Assembly: GCA_009691105.1 (NCBI GenBank)
Contig: SHVU01000013.1
Coordinates: forward strand, 1 to 55,270
Length of the DNA: 55,270 nucleotides
Reading direction: 5' to 3'
Source: Rhodospirillales bacterium
Lineage (GTDB): Bacteria; Pseudomonadota; Alphaproteobacteria; Rhodospirillales; SHVU01
Below the pieces are notes generated by a model. It was given only the letters and a program-made list of their open reading frames with translations. It searched no databases and had not been told where the DNA came from. Positions 43,948-53,964 of this stretch are shown in pieces (the first letter of the stretch is position 1; each line of letters starts with the position of its first letter). The position numbers and the translations under genes are program-made.

Positions 43948-46839
43948 CTATTCGGCGGCGGTTCGATAGGTCTCGATCGGCGGACAGGTGCAAACCAGAT
44001 TGCGATCGCCGTGGACGTTGTCGATCCGTCCTACCGGCGGCCAGTATTTTGCTTCCCGCGCGGCGGTACTCGGAAAGGCCGCCTGATCTCGACTGTAGCG
44101 ATGCGGCCAGTCGGCGCTCATCAGCACGTCGGCGGTGTGCGGCGCATTCTTGAGCGGATTGTCGGTTTGGTCCCAAGTGCCGGCTTCGATCGTCGCGATC
44201 TCGCGGCGGATGGCGATCATCGCTTCGCAGAATCGATCGAGCTCATAGAGCGACTCGGACTCGGTCGGCTCGATCATCAGCGTTCCCGGCACCGGAAACG
44301 ACATGGTCGGGGCGTGGAATCCGTAATCCATGAGGCGCTTGGCGATGTCTTCGACGCCGATCCCGGTGTGGTCCTTGAGCGGCCGCGGATCGACGATGCA
44401 CTCGTGGGCGACGAACCCGCCCGGTCCCGTGTAGAGGACGGGGAAATGCGTGTCCAAGCGTTTGGCGATGTAGTTGGCGCTCAGGATTGAGACCTGGGTG
44501 GCGCGCTTCAAGCCCGCCGTTCCCATCATCGCGATATAGGCCCAGGAAATCGCCAGGATGCCAGCTGAGCCCCAGGGTGCGGCCGAGACCGGGCCAATAC
44601 CGCCGGCCGGTCCCGCTTCGCCGACGACGGTATGCGTCGGCAAAAGGTCTTTCAGGTGCGGACCAACGGCGATCGGTCCGACACCTGGTCCGCCGCCGCC
44701 ATGCGGGATGCAGAACGTCTTGTGCAGGTTCATGTGAAGGACGTCGGGGCCGAATTCGCCGGGCCGACACAGGCCGACGAGCGCGTTCAGGTTCGCCCCG
44801 TCCATGTAGACCTGACCGCCGTTGTCATGAACGATCCGGCAGACCTCGCGGATCCCTTCCTCGAACACGCCGTGGGTCGAAGGATAGGTCACCATTAGCG
44901 CCGCCAAGCGGTCGCGATGCTGTTCGGCGCGGGCTTTCAGATCGGCGATGTCGACGTTGCCGTGATCGTCGCAGGCCACGACCCCGACCTCGAAGTTGGC
45001 GAGAGCCGCCGACGCCGGATTAGTGCCATGGGCCGAGGCCGGAATGAGGACCAGGTTGCGATGGGCTTCGAGTCGTCGCGCGTGATAGGCGCGAATGATC
45101 AGAAGCCCGGCGTACTCGCCTTGGGCGCCAGAGTTCGGCTGAAGCGATACCCCCGCAAAGCCGGTCAGGATTGCCAGCTTGGCTTCAAGATCGCGAATCA
45201 TCGCCAAGTAGCCTTTCGCCTGGTCGAGCGGCGCGAAGGGATGGATGCGCGCGAATTCCGGCCAGGTGATCGGAATCATCTCGGTCGTGGCGTTCAGCTT
45301 CATCGTGCAGGAGCCGAGCGGGATCATGGCGCGGTTCAACGCAATGTCGCGGTCCTCGAGCCGTCGCATGTACCGCAGCATTTCGGTCTCGGAATGGTAG
45401 CGGTTGAAGACGGCGTGGCTAAGGATCGGATCGTTGCGACGGGCGCTGGCCGGCAACGCGTCATCGATCGCGGCGTCGAGTTCAGCCACGGTGAAACCGG
45501 TGGCCTTGCCCGCGAAGGCCTGCCACACGGATTCAATCTCGTCTGCACGAGTCGTTTCGTTGACGGCGATACCGATCCGGGTCGCGCCGACGCGGCGAAG
45601 GTTGATGCCGAGAGCTCGAGCGCGATCGACGATCGTCGTGGCGTCTGCGCCAGCGGCAACGGTGATGGTGTCGAAGAAGGCGCGGGTCTCGACGGTTCGG
45701 CCGAGCCGGGCGAGACCGGCGGCGAGGATCGTCGTGAGCCGGTGAATCCGGCTAGCGATGCGTTTAAGTCCGTCGGGGCCGTGATAGATCGCGTAGAACG
45801 CGGCCATGACCGCAAGCAGGACTTGGGCCGTGCAGATGTTGCTGGTCGCCTTCTCGCGACGGATATGTTGCTCGCGGGTCTGCAAGGCGAGCCGATACGC
45901 GGCCCGGCCGCGGCTATCGATGGAGACCCCGACCAGGCGGCCCGGCATGGTCCGCTTGAAGCTGTCGCGGGTTGCCATAAACGCCGCGTGAGGGCCGCCA
46001 AAGCCCAACGGCACTCCAAAGCGCTGGGCTGTGCCGACTACGACGTCGGCGCCCCAGGCGCCGGGCGCGTGCAACAGGACAAGGCTCAGCAAATCCGCGG
46101 CGACAGTGACCAAGGCGCCCGCGTCGTGGGCCCGCTTGACCAGCGCCGCGTCGTCGCGGACGTCGCCGGTCGTTGCCGGATACTGGAGAAGAACGCCAAA
46201 GAACTGGCTCCAGTCGCGTTCGGCGGTGGGATCGCCGATTTCGACGGTGAATCCGAGTGGCTCGGCCCGAGTCTGGATGACGGCGATGGTCTGCGGATGA
46301 CAATCCGCCGCGACGAAGAACGCGTCGCTTTTCGATTTGCTCATCCGCTTCATCAACGTCATGGCCTCGGCGGCGGCCGTGGCCTCGTCGAGAAGCGAGG
46401 CGTTGGCGATCTCCATGCCGGTGAGATCGATGATCATCTGCTGGAACGCGACGAGGACTTCGAGCCGGCCTTGCGAGATCTCGGCCTGGTATGGCGTGTA
46501 GGCCGTGTACCAACCGGGGTTCTCGAGGACGTTGCGCAGGATCACCGGCGGGGTCACGCAATCGGCGTAACCCATGCCGAGCATCGACGTCAGAACCTGA
46601 TTGCGCGACGCGAAGCTCCGGAGGCGGGCCAGCGCCTCGACTTCGCTGAGAGGTTCGATCGGGATCGTCGGCTCGGAACGGATCACCGCCGGCACGATCT
46701 TAGCGATGAGCTCGTCGAGCGAGCCGAGCCCAAGGGTCTTCAGCATGTGCCCGACATCGGCCGGGCTCGGGCCGATATGCCGATCCGCGAACCGGCCGGC
46801 CTCGCCGAGTTCCGGGAGCTTCGATCGGGTGCCGGCCAT
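43948..46839 (-). CDS. gcvP: Glycine dehydrogenase (P-protein), single-chain
   Basis: 963 residues, the fused P1-P2 form. It decarboxylates glycine with PLP and passes the aminomethyl group to lipoyl-GcvH. The PLP lysine lies in [17 protein letters not shown]. Other marks are [17 protein letters not shown] at the N-terminus, [21 protein letters not shown], and [13 protein letters not shown] in the second half. The ATG at 46839 is 13 bases after the gcvH stop. It is last in the gcvTHP operon. Confidence 0.96.
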   Translation of the reverse strand: MAGTRSKLPELGEAGRFADRHIGPSPADVGHMLKTLGLGSLDELIAKIVPAVIRSEPTIPIEPLSEVEALARLRSFASRNQVLTSMLGMGYADCVTPPVILRNVLENPGWYTAYTPYQAEISQGRLEVLVAFQQMIIDLTGMEIANASLLDEATAAAEAMTLMKRMSKSKSDAFFVAADCHPQTIAVIQTRAEPLGFTVEIGDPTAERDWSQFFGVLLQYPATTGDVRDDAALVKRAHDAGALVTVAADLLSLVLLHAPGAWGADVVVGTAQRFGVPLGFGGPHAAFMATRDSFKRTMPGRLVGVSIDSRGRAAYRLALQTREQHIRREKATSNICTAQVLLAVMAAFYAIYHGPDGLKRIASRIHRLTTILAAGLARLGRTVETRAFFDTITVAAGADATTIVDRARALGINLRRVGATRIGIAVNETTRADEIESVWQAFAGKATGFTVAELDAAIDDALPASARRNDPILSHAVFNRYHSETEMLRYMRRLEDRDIALNRAMIPLGSCTMKLNATTEMIPITWPEFARIHPFAPLDQAKGYLAMIRDLEAKLAILTGFAGVSLQPNSGAQGEYAGLLIIRAYHARRLEAHRNLVLIPASAHGTNPASAALANFEVGVVACDDHGNVDIADLKARAEQHRDRLAALMVTYPSTHGVFEEGIREVCRIVHDNGGQVYMDGANLNALVGLCRPGEFGPDVLHMNLHKTFCIPHGGGGPGVGPIAVGPHLKDLLPTHTVVGEAGPAGGIGPVSAAPWGSAGILAISWAYIAMMGTAGLKRATQVSILSANYIAKRLDTHFPVLYTGPGGFVAHECIVDPRPLKDHTGIGVEDIAKRLMDYGFHAPTMSFPVPGTLMIEPTESESLYELDRFCEAMIAIRREIATIEAGTWDQTDNPLKNAPHTADVLMSADWPHRYSRDQAAFPSTAAREAKYWPPVGRIDNVHGDRNLVCTCPPIETYRTAAE

Positions 46840-46852
46840 CACGGGCTCCGTT

Positions 46853-47230
46853 CTACTTGAGGCCGTCGACGTAGGCTTTGTATGCGGCCTCATCCATGAG
46901 GCTGGCCGCGTCGTCCGGCGATGCAAGGGTGAGCTTGAAGAACCAGCCGTCGCCTTGCGGCGCGGAATTGACCTTCGACGGATCGTCGACGATCGCTTTG
47001 TTGGCGGCTCTGACCTTGCCGGCGAGCGGCGCGTAGACTTCGCTTGCCGCTTTGACGGACTCGACGACCGCGGCGTTGTCGCCGGGTTTCATGTCGCGTC
47101 CGACGTCGGGGAGTTCGACGAACACGACGTCGCCAAGTTGACCCTGGGCGTAGTCGGTGATGCCGACGGTGGCTTCATTGCCATCGATCCGCACCCACTC
47201 ATGGTCCTTGCTGTAGCGAACGGTCGGCAT
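46853..47230 (-). CDS. gcvH: Glycine cleavage system H protein
   Basis: 125 residues, standard length. The lipoyl-attachment lysine is Lys60 in [33 protein letters not shown] begins the barrel. It shuttles the aminomethyl group between GcvP and GcvT in the cytoplasm. GAGGGAG is placed well before the ATG. Lies between gcvT and gcvP with 13-14 base gaps. Confidence 0.96.
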   Translation of the reverse strand: MPTVRYSKDHEWVRIDGNEATVGITDYAQGQLGDVVFVELPDVGRDMKPGDNAAVVESVKAASEVYAPLAGKVRAANKAIVDDPSKVNSAPQGDGWFFKLTLASPDDAASLMDEAAYKAYVDGLK

Positions 47231-47244
47231 GATCGCTCCCTCGA

Positions 47245-48357
47245 TTATTTCTTGATGTAGCGGCGCGGAACAAACGGCAGTTTGGTGACGGTCGCGGGCA
47301 GCGGCTTGCCGCGAACGACGAGCTGCAACGCAGTGCCGGGCGCGGCATGGGCGGCATCGACGTAACCCATGGCGATCGGCCGATCGAGGCTGGGGCCGAA
47401 GCCGCCGCTGGTCACTTCGCCAACGGTCGCGCCGAAGGATGTCGTGATCGGCGTATGGGCGCGGGCGGGGGCTTTGCCTTCGGGCAGAAGTCCGACGCGG
47501 CGGCGTCGAGGCCCGGTCGCGAGTTCAGCCAAGATGCGGGCTGCGCCGGGGAATCCACCGTCGGTTCTCCGGCGCTTGCCGATAGTCCAGGCAAGGCCGG
47601 CTTCAACCGGCGTCGTCGTCGTGTCGATGTCGCTGCCATAGAGGCATAGGCCGGCTTCAAGCCGCAGCGTATCGCGCGCCCCGAGGCCGATCGGTTTGAC
47701 CTCGGGTTCGGCGAGCAGTGTCTCAGCGAGGGCTTCGGCGGCGTCCGCGGGGACCGAAATCTCGAAGCCGTCCTCGCCGGTGTAGCCGGATCGGCTGACC
47801 AAGCAGGGTATGTCGCTGACCGTGAGGGTCTCGGCGCTCATGAACGCGAGATGACGAACCGGCGGAGCGAAGCGCGCCAGAACCTCGACGGCGGCGGGAC
47901 CCTGTAACGCGAGGAGAGCACGGTTCGAAAGGACCTCGATCCGGCAGCCGCCTTCGGTGTGGCTGGCGATATGGGCGAAGTCGGCGGCCTTGCGCGAGGC
48001 GTTGACGACGATGTGCAAGTGGTCGGCGCCAACCGTCACCATGAGATCGTCGAGAATGCCGCCCTTGTGGTCGGTCAGGACCGTGTAGCGCATGCGGCCG
48101 ACACCGAGCTCTTTGATATCGGCAGGCACGAGAGTCTCCAACGCGCGAACGGCGTTGGCGCCGTGCAGCTGCGCTTGGCCCATATGCGACACATCGAAGA
48201 GGCCTGCGGCTTGGCGGGTGTGGCGATGCTCGGCCATAATGCCCAAGTACTGAACGGGCATGTCATAGCCGGCGAACGCGACCATCTTCGCGCCGAGCTT
48301 GCGGTGCAAACGGTCGAGCGGCGTTTTCTGAAGTTCCGACTCAGGCGATTGGGTCAC
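47245..48357 (-). CDS. gcvT: Aminomethyltransferase (T-protein)
   Basis: 370 residues; it transfers the methylene carbon to tetrahydrofolate and releases ammonia. Marks: [35 protein letters not shown], and the folate/aminomethyl region [20 protein letters not shown]. The GTG at 48357 follows GGAGAG closely. It is the first gene of gcvTHP and lies about 55 bases after a tandem glycine riboswitch. Confidence 0.95.
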   Translation of the reverse strand: MTQSPESELQKTPLDRLHRKLGAKMVAFAGYDMPVQYLGIMAEHRHTRQAAGLFDVSHMGQAQLHGANAVRALETLVPADIKELGVGRMRYTVLTDHKGGILDDLMVTVGADHLHIVVNASRKAADFAHIASHTEGGCRIEVLSNRALLALQGPAAVEVLARFAPPVRHLAFMSAETLTVSDIPCLVSRSGYTGEDGFEISVPADAAEALAETLLAEPEVKPIGLGARDTLRLEAGLCLYGSDIDTTTTPVEAGLAWTIGKRRRTDGGFPGAARILAELATGPRRRRVGLLPEGKAPARAHTPITTSFGATVGEVTSGGFGPSLDRPIAMGYVDAAHAAPGTALQLVVRGKPLPATVTKLPFVPRRYIKK

Positions 48358-48411
48358 GCTCTCTCCAGGGCTCTAGAGACATCCGTCCCGGCTCCACCGG
48401 AACCGTCGGAT

Positions 48412-48622
48412 GCCCCACTCTGTCTGTGGACCTGAAAGATTCGCCCACCGCGACCCATCGGGCCGCTCGGGGGTTACCTCTTCGGCGAGATCGACCCTTC
48501 GTCGGGCCGACCTACTTTCCAGAGCCTCATCCTCCTGCGGTCCTTTTTGCCTGAGAGTTTCCGGGGCGGTTGCTCCTTCGGCGCCGGCTGAACCTTGCGG
48601 TTCCGCCAGTCTCTCCCACAGG
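48412..48622 (-). promoter_or_regulatory. Tandem glycine riboswitch
   Basis: On the minus strand aptamer I (about 48618-48540) has GGGAGAGAC, GCGCCGAAGGAGCAA and AAACTCTCAGGCAAAAAGGAC. After a short linker aptamer II (about 48524-48415) has CGCCGAAGAGGTAA, GAATCTTTCAGGTCCAC and GACAGAG. These are the conserved cores of the glycine aptamer, twice. The next gene is gcvT, the classic target; glycine binding usually turns the operon on. Exact ends are approximate, and the expression platform was not resolved. Confidence 0.92.
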
Positions 48623-48672
48623 GATCGGCTGAGATGCGTTGCGATCGATCTCCTCGAACTGATCGTCCGGCG

Positions 48673-48700
48673 AGTCTAGTCAGTCTTGGGTCGAGGTCAA
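48673..48700 (-). promoter_or_regulatory. Promoter of gcvTHP
   Basis: TTGACC (48700-48695), 16 bases, TAGACT (48678-48673) on the minus strand. The predicted start lies about 45 bases before aptamer I of the riboswitch. Confidence 0.5.
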
Positions 48701-48722
48701 TACAGGAGCGAAGGACGACCGG

Positions 48723-49331
48723 CTAGCGAGCCGTCTGCGAGCGCCGCCTATTGAGTTCGAGCTCGTCACGGCTGAGCTGAAATCCGACCAGGATTTCATA
48801 GTCGTCCGGCGTTTGCCCGGCCTTCAGCGGAATCTTCAAGTCGATCGGCTTGTCGGTCACCTGGACGCGGGTGACGTTGCCGGTGAAGCTGGCCGACGTG
48901 GTGAAGACTTGCCGCTGTAGGATGTTGCGGTCCTTGTCGGCGATCCCAACGAAATATTCCAAGGCTCCACGTCGCTCACGATCGGCGGCGCCGCGTTCGG
49001 CTTCCATCACGATATTGATCGCGACGTCGATCTGTCCGGTCCCGCCTTTGACGTCGCCCGAGCGCTTGCACTCGAGGGACAACGCCGTGATTTCGCCTTC
49101 GATTACGACATCGGTGAGATCACGGCCCGGACCGGGGCGGAACTTGGTGACGATTCCCGTATCGGCAACCAAGGAAATCCGCGGGCAAATCATGATCTGA
49201 TTTTTTTCGCCGACCATGGTGTCATAGGCCGTGCAGCCGGCGAGGCCGATCAGTACCGCGGCGACGATCCCTACGGATCGCACCAAGCTGGTGCTCGGTT
49301 TCACGATTGCGAGCGCGCGATCAGGGGTCAC
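48723..49331 (-). CDS. Lipoprotein of unknown function
   Basis: 202 residues. A hydrophobic signal (VGIVAAVLIGLAGC) with a lipobox cysteine near residue 33 is followed by a soluble domain (GVITK-type VTKFRPGPGRDLTDVVIEG, ITALSLECKRSGDVKG, VDVAINIVMEAERG). The pattern of alternating strands suggests a beta-rich fold. Family not recognised. The ATG overlaps the stop of the CDGSH gene (ATGA). A shorter start a few codons downstream is possible. Confidence 0.7.
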   Translation of the reverse strand: MTPDRALAIVKPSTSLVRSVGIVAAVLIGLAGCTAYDTMVGEKNQIMICPRISLVADTGIVTKFRPGPGRDLTDVVIEGEITALSLECKRSGDVKGGTGQIDVAINIVMEAERGAADRERRGALEYFVGIADKDRNILQRQVFTTSASFTGNVTRVQVTDKPIDLKIPLKAGQTPDDYEILVGFQLSRDELELNRRRSQTAR

Positions 49332-49567
49332 AGCGCGGCGTGCGAGCCGTCGCAGAAGGGCCGGCTGCTGGTCTGCTTGCAGCCGCAGAGATAGACAGTC
49401 TCGGACGTCTCGGCCGTGAAGACGATCGGCATCAGATCGGTGACCCTGTGGGATCCGTCGCAGAAGGGCTGCTTGGCGCTACGCCCGCAGGCGCACCACG
49501 CGTATTTCTTGCCGGCGATGACGTCGACGGCATAGGGCTCCTTCTGGGCGACAAGAGCTTCGTGCAT
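49328..49567 (-). CDS. Double CDGSH iron-sulfur protein
   Basis: 79 residues with two complete CDGSH motifs: Cys25, Cys27, Cys36 and His40 (CACGRSAKQPFCDGSH), and Cys61, Cys63, Cys72 and His76 (CGCKQTSSRPFCDGSH). Each would bind a 2Fe-2S cluster with three Cys and one His ligand, so the protein is a small redox or cluster-transfer protein, presumably cytosolic. The ATG at 49567 gives the whole protein. Translationally coupled to the downstream lipoprotein gene. Confidence 0.9.
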   Translation of the reverse strand: MHEALVAQKEPYAVDVIAGKKYAWCACGRSAKQPFCDGSHRVTDLMPIVFTAETSETVYLCGCKQTSSRPFCDGSHAAL

Positions 49568-49649
49568 CGCGGAGACGTTCCTGTTCGGCGGAGAAGAGGC
49601 GCGACTTTAGCGGAGGGGCCGACGACCGACAAGCCGACTGCCGTGCCGT

Positions 49650-51410
49650 CTACGGACGCGCGATGTCGGCTGGAAGATCGGAGAGTGTCGCCGCGAGCTT
49701 GCTAAGGGCGCGTGCCCGGCCCCACGCGTTGGTCAAACCTTCGGCGACCTTGAGCCAGTTGCGAAACGCCGCCCAAGCCGCTTCGCCTTCGCCTTGGGCG
49801 AGAAGGCTGAGGCTGAAGTCGCCGTACATCCAGATTTGGCTGAGCGGGCTGCGAATGTCGGTCGATGCCCGGCGGGCCTGATCCTCGGTCGCATTCGCGG
49901 CGCTCGATTCGCCAGCTTTGCGTTGCTCGGCCACGATCGTCCACAGCACATGGGCCCGCAGCGACTCGTCTTTGATGAACTGGGCGAGTTCAATCGCCTC
50001 TCCAAAACTGGCACGCGACGTCTTGGCGAATTCGGTCTGGGCGAGGGCGACGCGGCTAACCGCATAGGCCGCCGCAAAGTGCATCTTGATGTCTTCGGTC
50101 ACGGCGCGGGCCTGGGCGAGCGTTTGAGCGCCCTCGGCGCCTTGGCCCGCTTTGATCTGGGCCAAGGCGATGTGACTGAGGACCACGGCCTTGTAGCGCG
50201 CCTCGGTGATGGACTTCGCAGCAGCCAGGGCTTGGGGGATGTTTCCGGCATCGGCGAAGGCCGTCGCCACCGCGAGCATGACGGAGGCGCGGTCCTGCGC
50301 ATCCGAGATCTCGTCGGCGCGCTTCACCGCGATCTCTGGACGGCCGCTTTCGATAAAGGCCATGGCGACATAGCGCAGTGCGGCGCCACGCTCATCGAGC
50401 GGCACTCGCGTCCGTGCCAGGGCATCGGCCCATTCGATGAGAACGCGCGCTTCGCTGTCTTGACCGACGCGTTCGAGGACGGAGGCGGCGCGGGACCAGT
50501 ACTGGACCCGTCGCGACGGCTCCTTGAGGCTGCGCCCGATCTCGCCGAGGGCTCGCGCCGCTTTTTCGGCAGCGACTTTGTCGCCGCCCTTCAACGCGAT
50601 CAACGCGATCTGAGCCAGGGCGTCGGCTTTCTTGAGTGGATCGGGAATGATCTCGGCCGCGGCCAGCGCATCGTCGGCTCGCCCGGCCCGTGCCAGGCCC
50701 TCGGCGATATCGCGAAGCGCGACGATGATCAGGTGCGGATCAGAAATGCGCCGGACCGTCGACATGGCTTGATCGGTAAAGCCGACTTTGGCTTGGGCGG
50801 CGAGAAGCTCGCCCCGTGCCCAATTGCGCATATCGGCACGATCAATGGCTTTGGCGCTCTCGGAGGCTTCGGCGAGGAGACATGCCGGTGTCGGGTCGCG
50901 AAAACACGGCGTCGCGTCGCGAGTCGGATCGGCGGCTTCGGTGTCGTCTGGGCCAACGAGGTCGCGAGTCGCTTCGTTGGCGAGCAGGGCGTCGCGCGCC
51001 GCATCGATATGTTGGGTCCGCGCCTTGTCCAAGCGTTGCAACAGCACGTCGACCTGCGACGCGGTTTCGAGATGCGTCGCAAGCTCCTCGGTGGCGACGC
51101 CATCGATCGGGAGGCCGCTGCGTTTATGATAGGCCTGGATTGCGGCTTGCAGTCCGGCATCGAGCCGGCCGCTGAGGGGGCCCTTATAGACACCGATCTT
51201 GGCGAGCGAGCGCTGGATCCGCAGGATCACCGTCGCGTCGCTGGCGAACGAATCCGTGGTCGTGCCCGAGGGGCCGACGCGGGCGAGTTCAACGGTGACG
51301 GCCGAAGGCCGCGGCTCGTTTGCGCCGGCAAAATCCGGAGCGAGCGCTGTCAACATCAGGCCGATCGCGCCGAATGTCGATTGCCGATAACGGTCGGAAA
51401 CGAGCAGCAT
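49650..51410 (-). CDS. Secreted peptidoglycan-binding helical-repeat protein
   Basis: 586 residues. A signal peptide (residues ~12-30) precedes a PG_binding_1 domain at about 57-113 (ILRIQRSLAKIGVYKGPLSG, then SGLPIDGVATEEL). The remaining ~400 residues are tandem helix pairs with Ala/Leu/Arg-rich units such as RDIAEGLARAGRADDALAAA and VATAFADAGNIPQALAAAKS, of TPR type. It is likely a periplasmic scaffold tied to the cell wall. No catalytic motif is seen. Single gene; the gap to thrB (51411-51611) holds nothing I can name. Confidence 0.75.
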   Translation of the reverse strand: MLLVSDRYRQSTFGAIGLMLTALAPDFAGANEPRPSAVTVELARVGPSGTTTDSFASDATVILRIQRSLAKIGVYKGPLSGRLDAGLQAAIQAYHKRSGLPIDGVATEELATHLETASQVDVLLQRLDKARTQHIDAARDALLANEATRDLVGPDDTEAADPTRDATPCFRDPTPACLLAEASESAKAIDRADMRNWARGELLAAQAKVGFTDQAMSTVRRISDPHLIIVALRDIAEGLARAGRADDALAAAEIIPDPLKKADALAQIALIALKGGDKVAAEKAARALGEIGRSLKEPSRRVQYWSRAASVLERVGQDSEARVLIEWADALARTRVPLDERGAALRYVAMAFIESGRPEIAVKRADEISDAQDRASVMLAVATAFADAGNIPQALAAAKSITEARYKAVVLSHIALAQIKAGQGAEGAQTLAQARAVTEDIKMHFAAAYAVSRVALAQTEFAKTSRASFGEAIELAQFIKDESLRAHVLWTIVAEQRKAGESSAANATEDQARRASTDIRSPLSQIWMYGDFSLSLLAQGEGEAAWAAFRNWLKVAEGLTNAWGRARALSKLAATLSDLPADIARP

Positions 51411-51611
51411 ACGAGGAGCCCAATCCTTCGTGTGTGGTCCCCCCAGGAAACCCGACGGTGTTTTTATGGAGTCCCCGCCTAGGTCGTCCGGTTACTATGG
51501 CTTCGTTAACGAAGTCTTACAAGGCGTCGGCCGTGGTTGCCAGTCGCCCCGCCTTTCCCTAAAGAGTGCATTGATTCCGCGCCCTTCGGGCGCTCCAGGC
51601 GGTCCGAGGCG

Positions 51612-52574
51612 ATGGCGGTCTATACCGAAGTTCCCGACGATGACCTCGCCCGCTTCGTCGCGGACTACGATCTTGGCGAGGTGGTCTCGTACAAAGGAAT
51701 CGCCGAGGGCGTCGAGAACTCCAACTACGTCCTCAAGACCGAGACCGGCAGCTATATCCTGACCCTCTACGAGCGGCGGGTGAATCCGGCGGACTTGCCG
51801 TTCTTTCTCGGCCTGATGGATCATTTGGCGGCCAAAGCGATTCCGTGCCCGACGCCGATCAAAGCCAGGGACGGCAAAGCCTTGCGCGAGCTCGCCGGCC
51901 GGCCGGCCGCGATCATCAGTTTTCTCGACGGCGTCTGGCCGCGGCGTATTACGCCGCAACATTGCGCCGAATTGGGCGAAGCCATGGCGCGGTTCCATGT
52001 CGCCGGCACCGGGTTCGCCTTAAGTCGCCACAACGCCTTATCCGTGGCGAGCTGGCGGCCGCTTCTCGCGGCTTGCGCAAGCCGCGCCCATGAAGTGAAG
52101 CCCGGCTTGGCCGCGATGCTGGCCCCGGAATTGGACTGGATCGAACGGGAGTGGCCGACCGGCCTTCCGACCGGCGTTATCCACGCCGATCTCTTTCCCG
52201 ACAATGTGTTCTTTCGGGGTGAGAGGTTGACCGGAATGATCGACTTCTATTTCGCGTGCAACGACATCCTCGCCTATGATCTGGCGATCGGACTGAACGC
52301 TTGGTGCTTCGAGGCGGACCGCACGTTCAACGTGACCAAGGCGCGACGGTTGCTCGCCGGATATCGGCGCGTCCGCGACCTGGTTCCTGCCGAGGTCGCG
52401 AGTCTGGTTCGTTTGGCGCGGGGCAGCGCCATGCGCTTTCTGCTGACCCGTCTCTACGATTGGCTCAACACACCGCCCGATGCTCTGGTGCGTCGTAAAG
52501 ACCCGCTCGAATACGTCGAGAAGTTACGTTTCCATCAGGGCGTCAAAAGCGCCGCCGATTACGGCTTCGAATGA
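51612..52574 (+). CDS. thrB: Homoserine kinase (type II)
   Basis: 320 residues of the aminoglycoside-phosphotransferase-like homoserine kinase family of alphaproteobacteria. [20 protein letters not shown] holds the nucleotide loop, and [14 protein letters not shown] the catalytic HxDxxxx[11 protein letters not shown] follows. It makes O-phosphohomoserine for threonine. The ATG at 51612 follows TCCGAGGCG. It overlaps rnhA by ATGA; thrB-rnhA is a typical pair in this class. Confidence 0.92.
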   Translation: MAVYTEVPDDDLARFVADYDLGEVVSYKGIAEGVENSNYVLKTETGSYILTLYERRVNPADLPFFLGLMDHLAAKAIPCPTPIKARDGKALRELAGRPAAIISFLDGVWPRRITPQHCAELGEAMARFHVAGTGFALSRHNALSVASWRPLLAACASRAHEVKPGLAAMLAPELDWIEREWPTGLPTGVIHADLFPDNVFFRGERLTGMIDFYFACNDILAYDLAIGLNAWCFEADRTFNVTKARRLLAGYRRVRDLVPAEVASLVRLARGSAMRFLLTRLYDWLNTPPDALVRRKDPLEYVEKLRFHQGVKSAADYGFE

Positions 52575-53035
52575 CCGAGACCTTTGACATCGTCGACACG
52601 GTCGACGTTTTCACCGACGGCGCGTGTATCGGTAATCCCGGCCCTGGCGGATGGGGCGCGCTCTTGCGGCGGCGTGATCGCGAGAAAGAACTCTCGGGCG
52701 GCGAAGCGCAGACCACGAACAACCGCATGGAACTGATGGCAGCGATCCAGGCTTTCGAGTCGATGAAGCGCGGCGTCACGGTGCGTCTCCATACCGACAG
52801 CACGTATGTGCGCGACGGAATCACGCGCTGGATCGAGAACTGGAAACGGAAGGGCTGGAAGACCGCGGACAAAAAGCCGGTCAAGAACGAGGACCTGTGG
52901 CGACGCCTCGAAGCGGCGGTGGCGCCGCATCGCGTCGAATGGATTTGGGTCCGTGGCCACTCCGGTCACCCCGAAAATGAACGCGTCGACCGCCTGGCGC
53001 GGGCCGCGGCCGAAGCGATGGTGCCCAACCGCTAA
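52571..53035 (+). CDS. rnhA: Ribonuclease HI
   Basis: 154 residues, standard length. The DEDD metal site is Asp16 in [15 protein letters not shown], Glu54 in [11 protein letters not shown], Asp76 in HTDSTYV, and the final Asp in NERVDRLAR. It removes RNA from RNA-DNA hybrids. Its ATG overlaps the thrB stop. Confidence 0.96.
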   Translation: MTETFDIVDTVDVFTDGACIGNPGPGGWGALLRRRDREKELSGGEAQTTNNRMELMAAIQAFESMKRGVTVRLHTDSTYVRDGITRWIENWKRKGWKTADKKPVKNEDLWRRLEAAVAPHRVEWIWVRGHSGHPENERVDRLARAAAEAMVPNR

Positions 53036-53171
53036 TCGCCGGTTTTCGGCGGATTTCCGAAGATTCTTAATTGCAACTAAGAATCACTTGCAATAGTGAA
53101 TCCAGGCGCGTATCGTCGATGTTCATGGCGGGATCGGCGCCGGTGCGCCACACCGCGACAGAGAGGCAGTG

Positions 53172-53342
53172 ATGCTGATCTGGCGAAGTCTCGATCTAAA
53201 GCTTTTAGGCCAACTGCTGATCGAAGCGGCAGAGGCTCGTTCGCCGCGCGGGCAAAACGCACGCCCGAGCACGGCGCGAACATCGACGAATAAATCCGGG
53301 GATTCACGAGAGCTGACGTCGTTCACGAAGACGACGGGCTAA
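53172..53342 (+). CDS. Possible 56-residue ORF
   Basis: An ATG at 53172, with GAGAGG about 6 bases upstream, opens a frame of 56 codons (MLIWRSLDLKLLGQLLIEA then a basic, Ser/Thr-rich tail). It lies in the 380-base gap between rnhA and the peroxiredoxin gene, which otherwise has only the hairpin at 53382. Composition is not convincing and no family is recognised. Confidence 0.25.
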   Translation: MLIWRSLDLKLLGQLLIEAAEARSPRGQNARPSTARTSTNKSGDSRELTSFTKTTG

Positions 53343-53381
53343 GGGCTCGACGTAATTTCGTCGGCCGTATCGGAAGTGAGC

Positions 53382-53405
53382 ACGGCGCGCCCGAAGGCGC
53401 GCCGT
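53382..53405. terminator. Hairpin between rnhA and peroxiredoxin genes
   Basis: ACGGCGCGCC - CGAA - GGCGCGCCGT: a perfect 10-bp stem with a tetraloop, 14 bases after the peroxiredoxin stop. No T run follows on either strand, so it may be a weak or Rho-assisted terminator or an RNA-stabilising hairpin. Confidence 0.5.
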
Positions 53406-53418
53406 ACCGTATCGGATC

Positions 53419-53901
53419 TTAGAGCTGCTTCAAGATGTGCTCGGCGCTGGACACTTCGAAGGCGCCGGGGGCTTCGACGTTGAGCTGCTTCACAACGCCG
53501 TTGTCGACGACCATCGAGAACCGCTTGGCGCGGCCACCCATGCCGTGACCGCGAGCGTCGAGCTCGAGGCCGAGGGCCTTGGTCAGGTCGCCATTGCCGT
53601 CGGCGGCCATGATGACCTTGTCGCCGACGTTCTGGTCTTTACCCCACGCGTTCATAACGAACGCGTCGTTGACCGACATACAGACGATGCTGTCGACGCC
53701 CTTGCCCTTGAACGCGTCGGCGTTCTTGACGAAGCCGGGCAGGTGCTTGGCCGAACACGTCGGCGTAAAGGCGCCTGGCAAGGCAAAGAACGCAACCTTC
53801 TTGCCCTTGAAGAGATCGTCGGTCGAAAGGTTCTGCGGGCCGTCCTTGCCCATGGTCTTGATCGTAACGGAAGGGATCTTGTCGCCAACCTTGATGGTCA
53901 T
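53419..53901 (-). CDS. Peroxiredoxin (Prx5-type)
   Basis: 160 residues. The peroxidatic cysteine is Cys49 in PGAFTPTCSAKHLPGF, the typical Prx5/AhpC-TSA motif with Thr46. VDSIVCMSVNDAFVMNAWG and RFSMVVDNGVV are also Prx5 marks. It reduces H2O2 and organic peroxides, probably with glutaredoxin or thioredoxin. Single gene with a terminator-like hairpin downstream. Confidence 0.93.
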   Translation of the reverse strand: MTIKVGDKIPSVTIKTMGKDGPQNLSTDDLFKGKKVAFFALPGAFTPTCSAKHLPGFVKNADAFKGKGVDSIVCMSVNDAFVMNAWGKDQNVGDKVIMAADGNGDLTKALGLELDARGHGMGGRAKRFSMVVDNGVVKQLNVEAPGAFEVSSAEHILKQL

Positions 53902-53964
53902 GATCTGTAGTCCTCGGTTTTCTGATGTTGAGCCCGTGGGCGTCCGCTGTTACGGCGGCCCTGA

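Noticed and set aside
44917-46860. 647-codon plus-strand frame
   Set aside because: Antisense shadow of gcvP.
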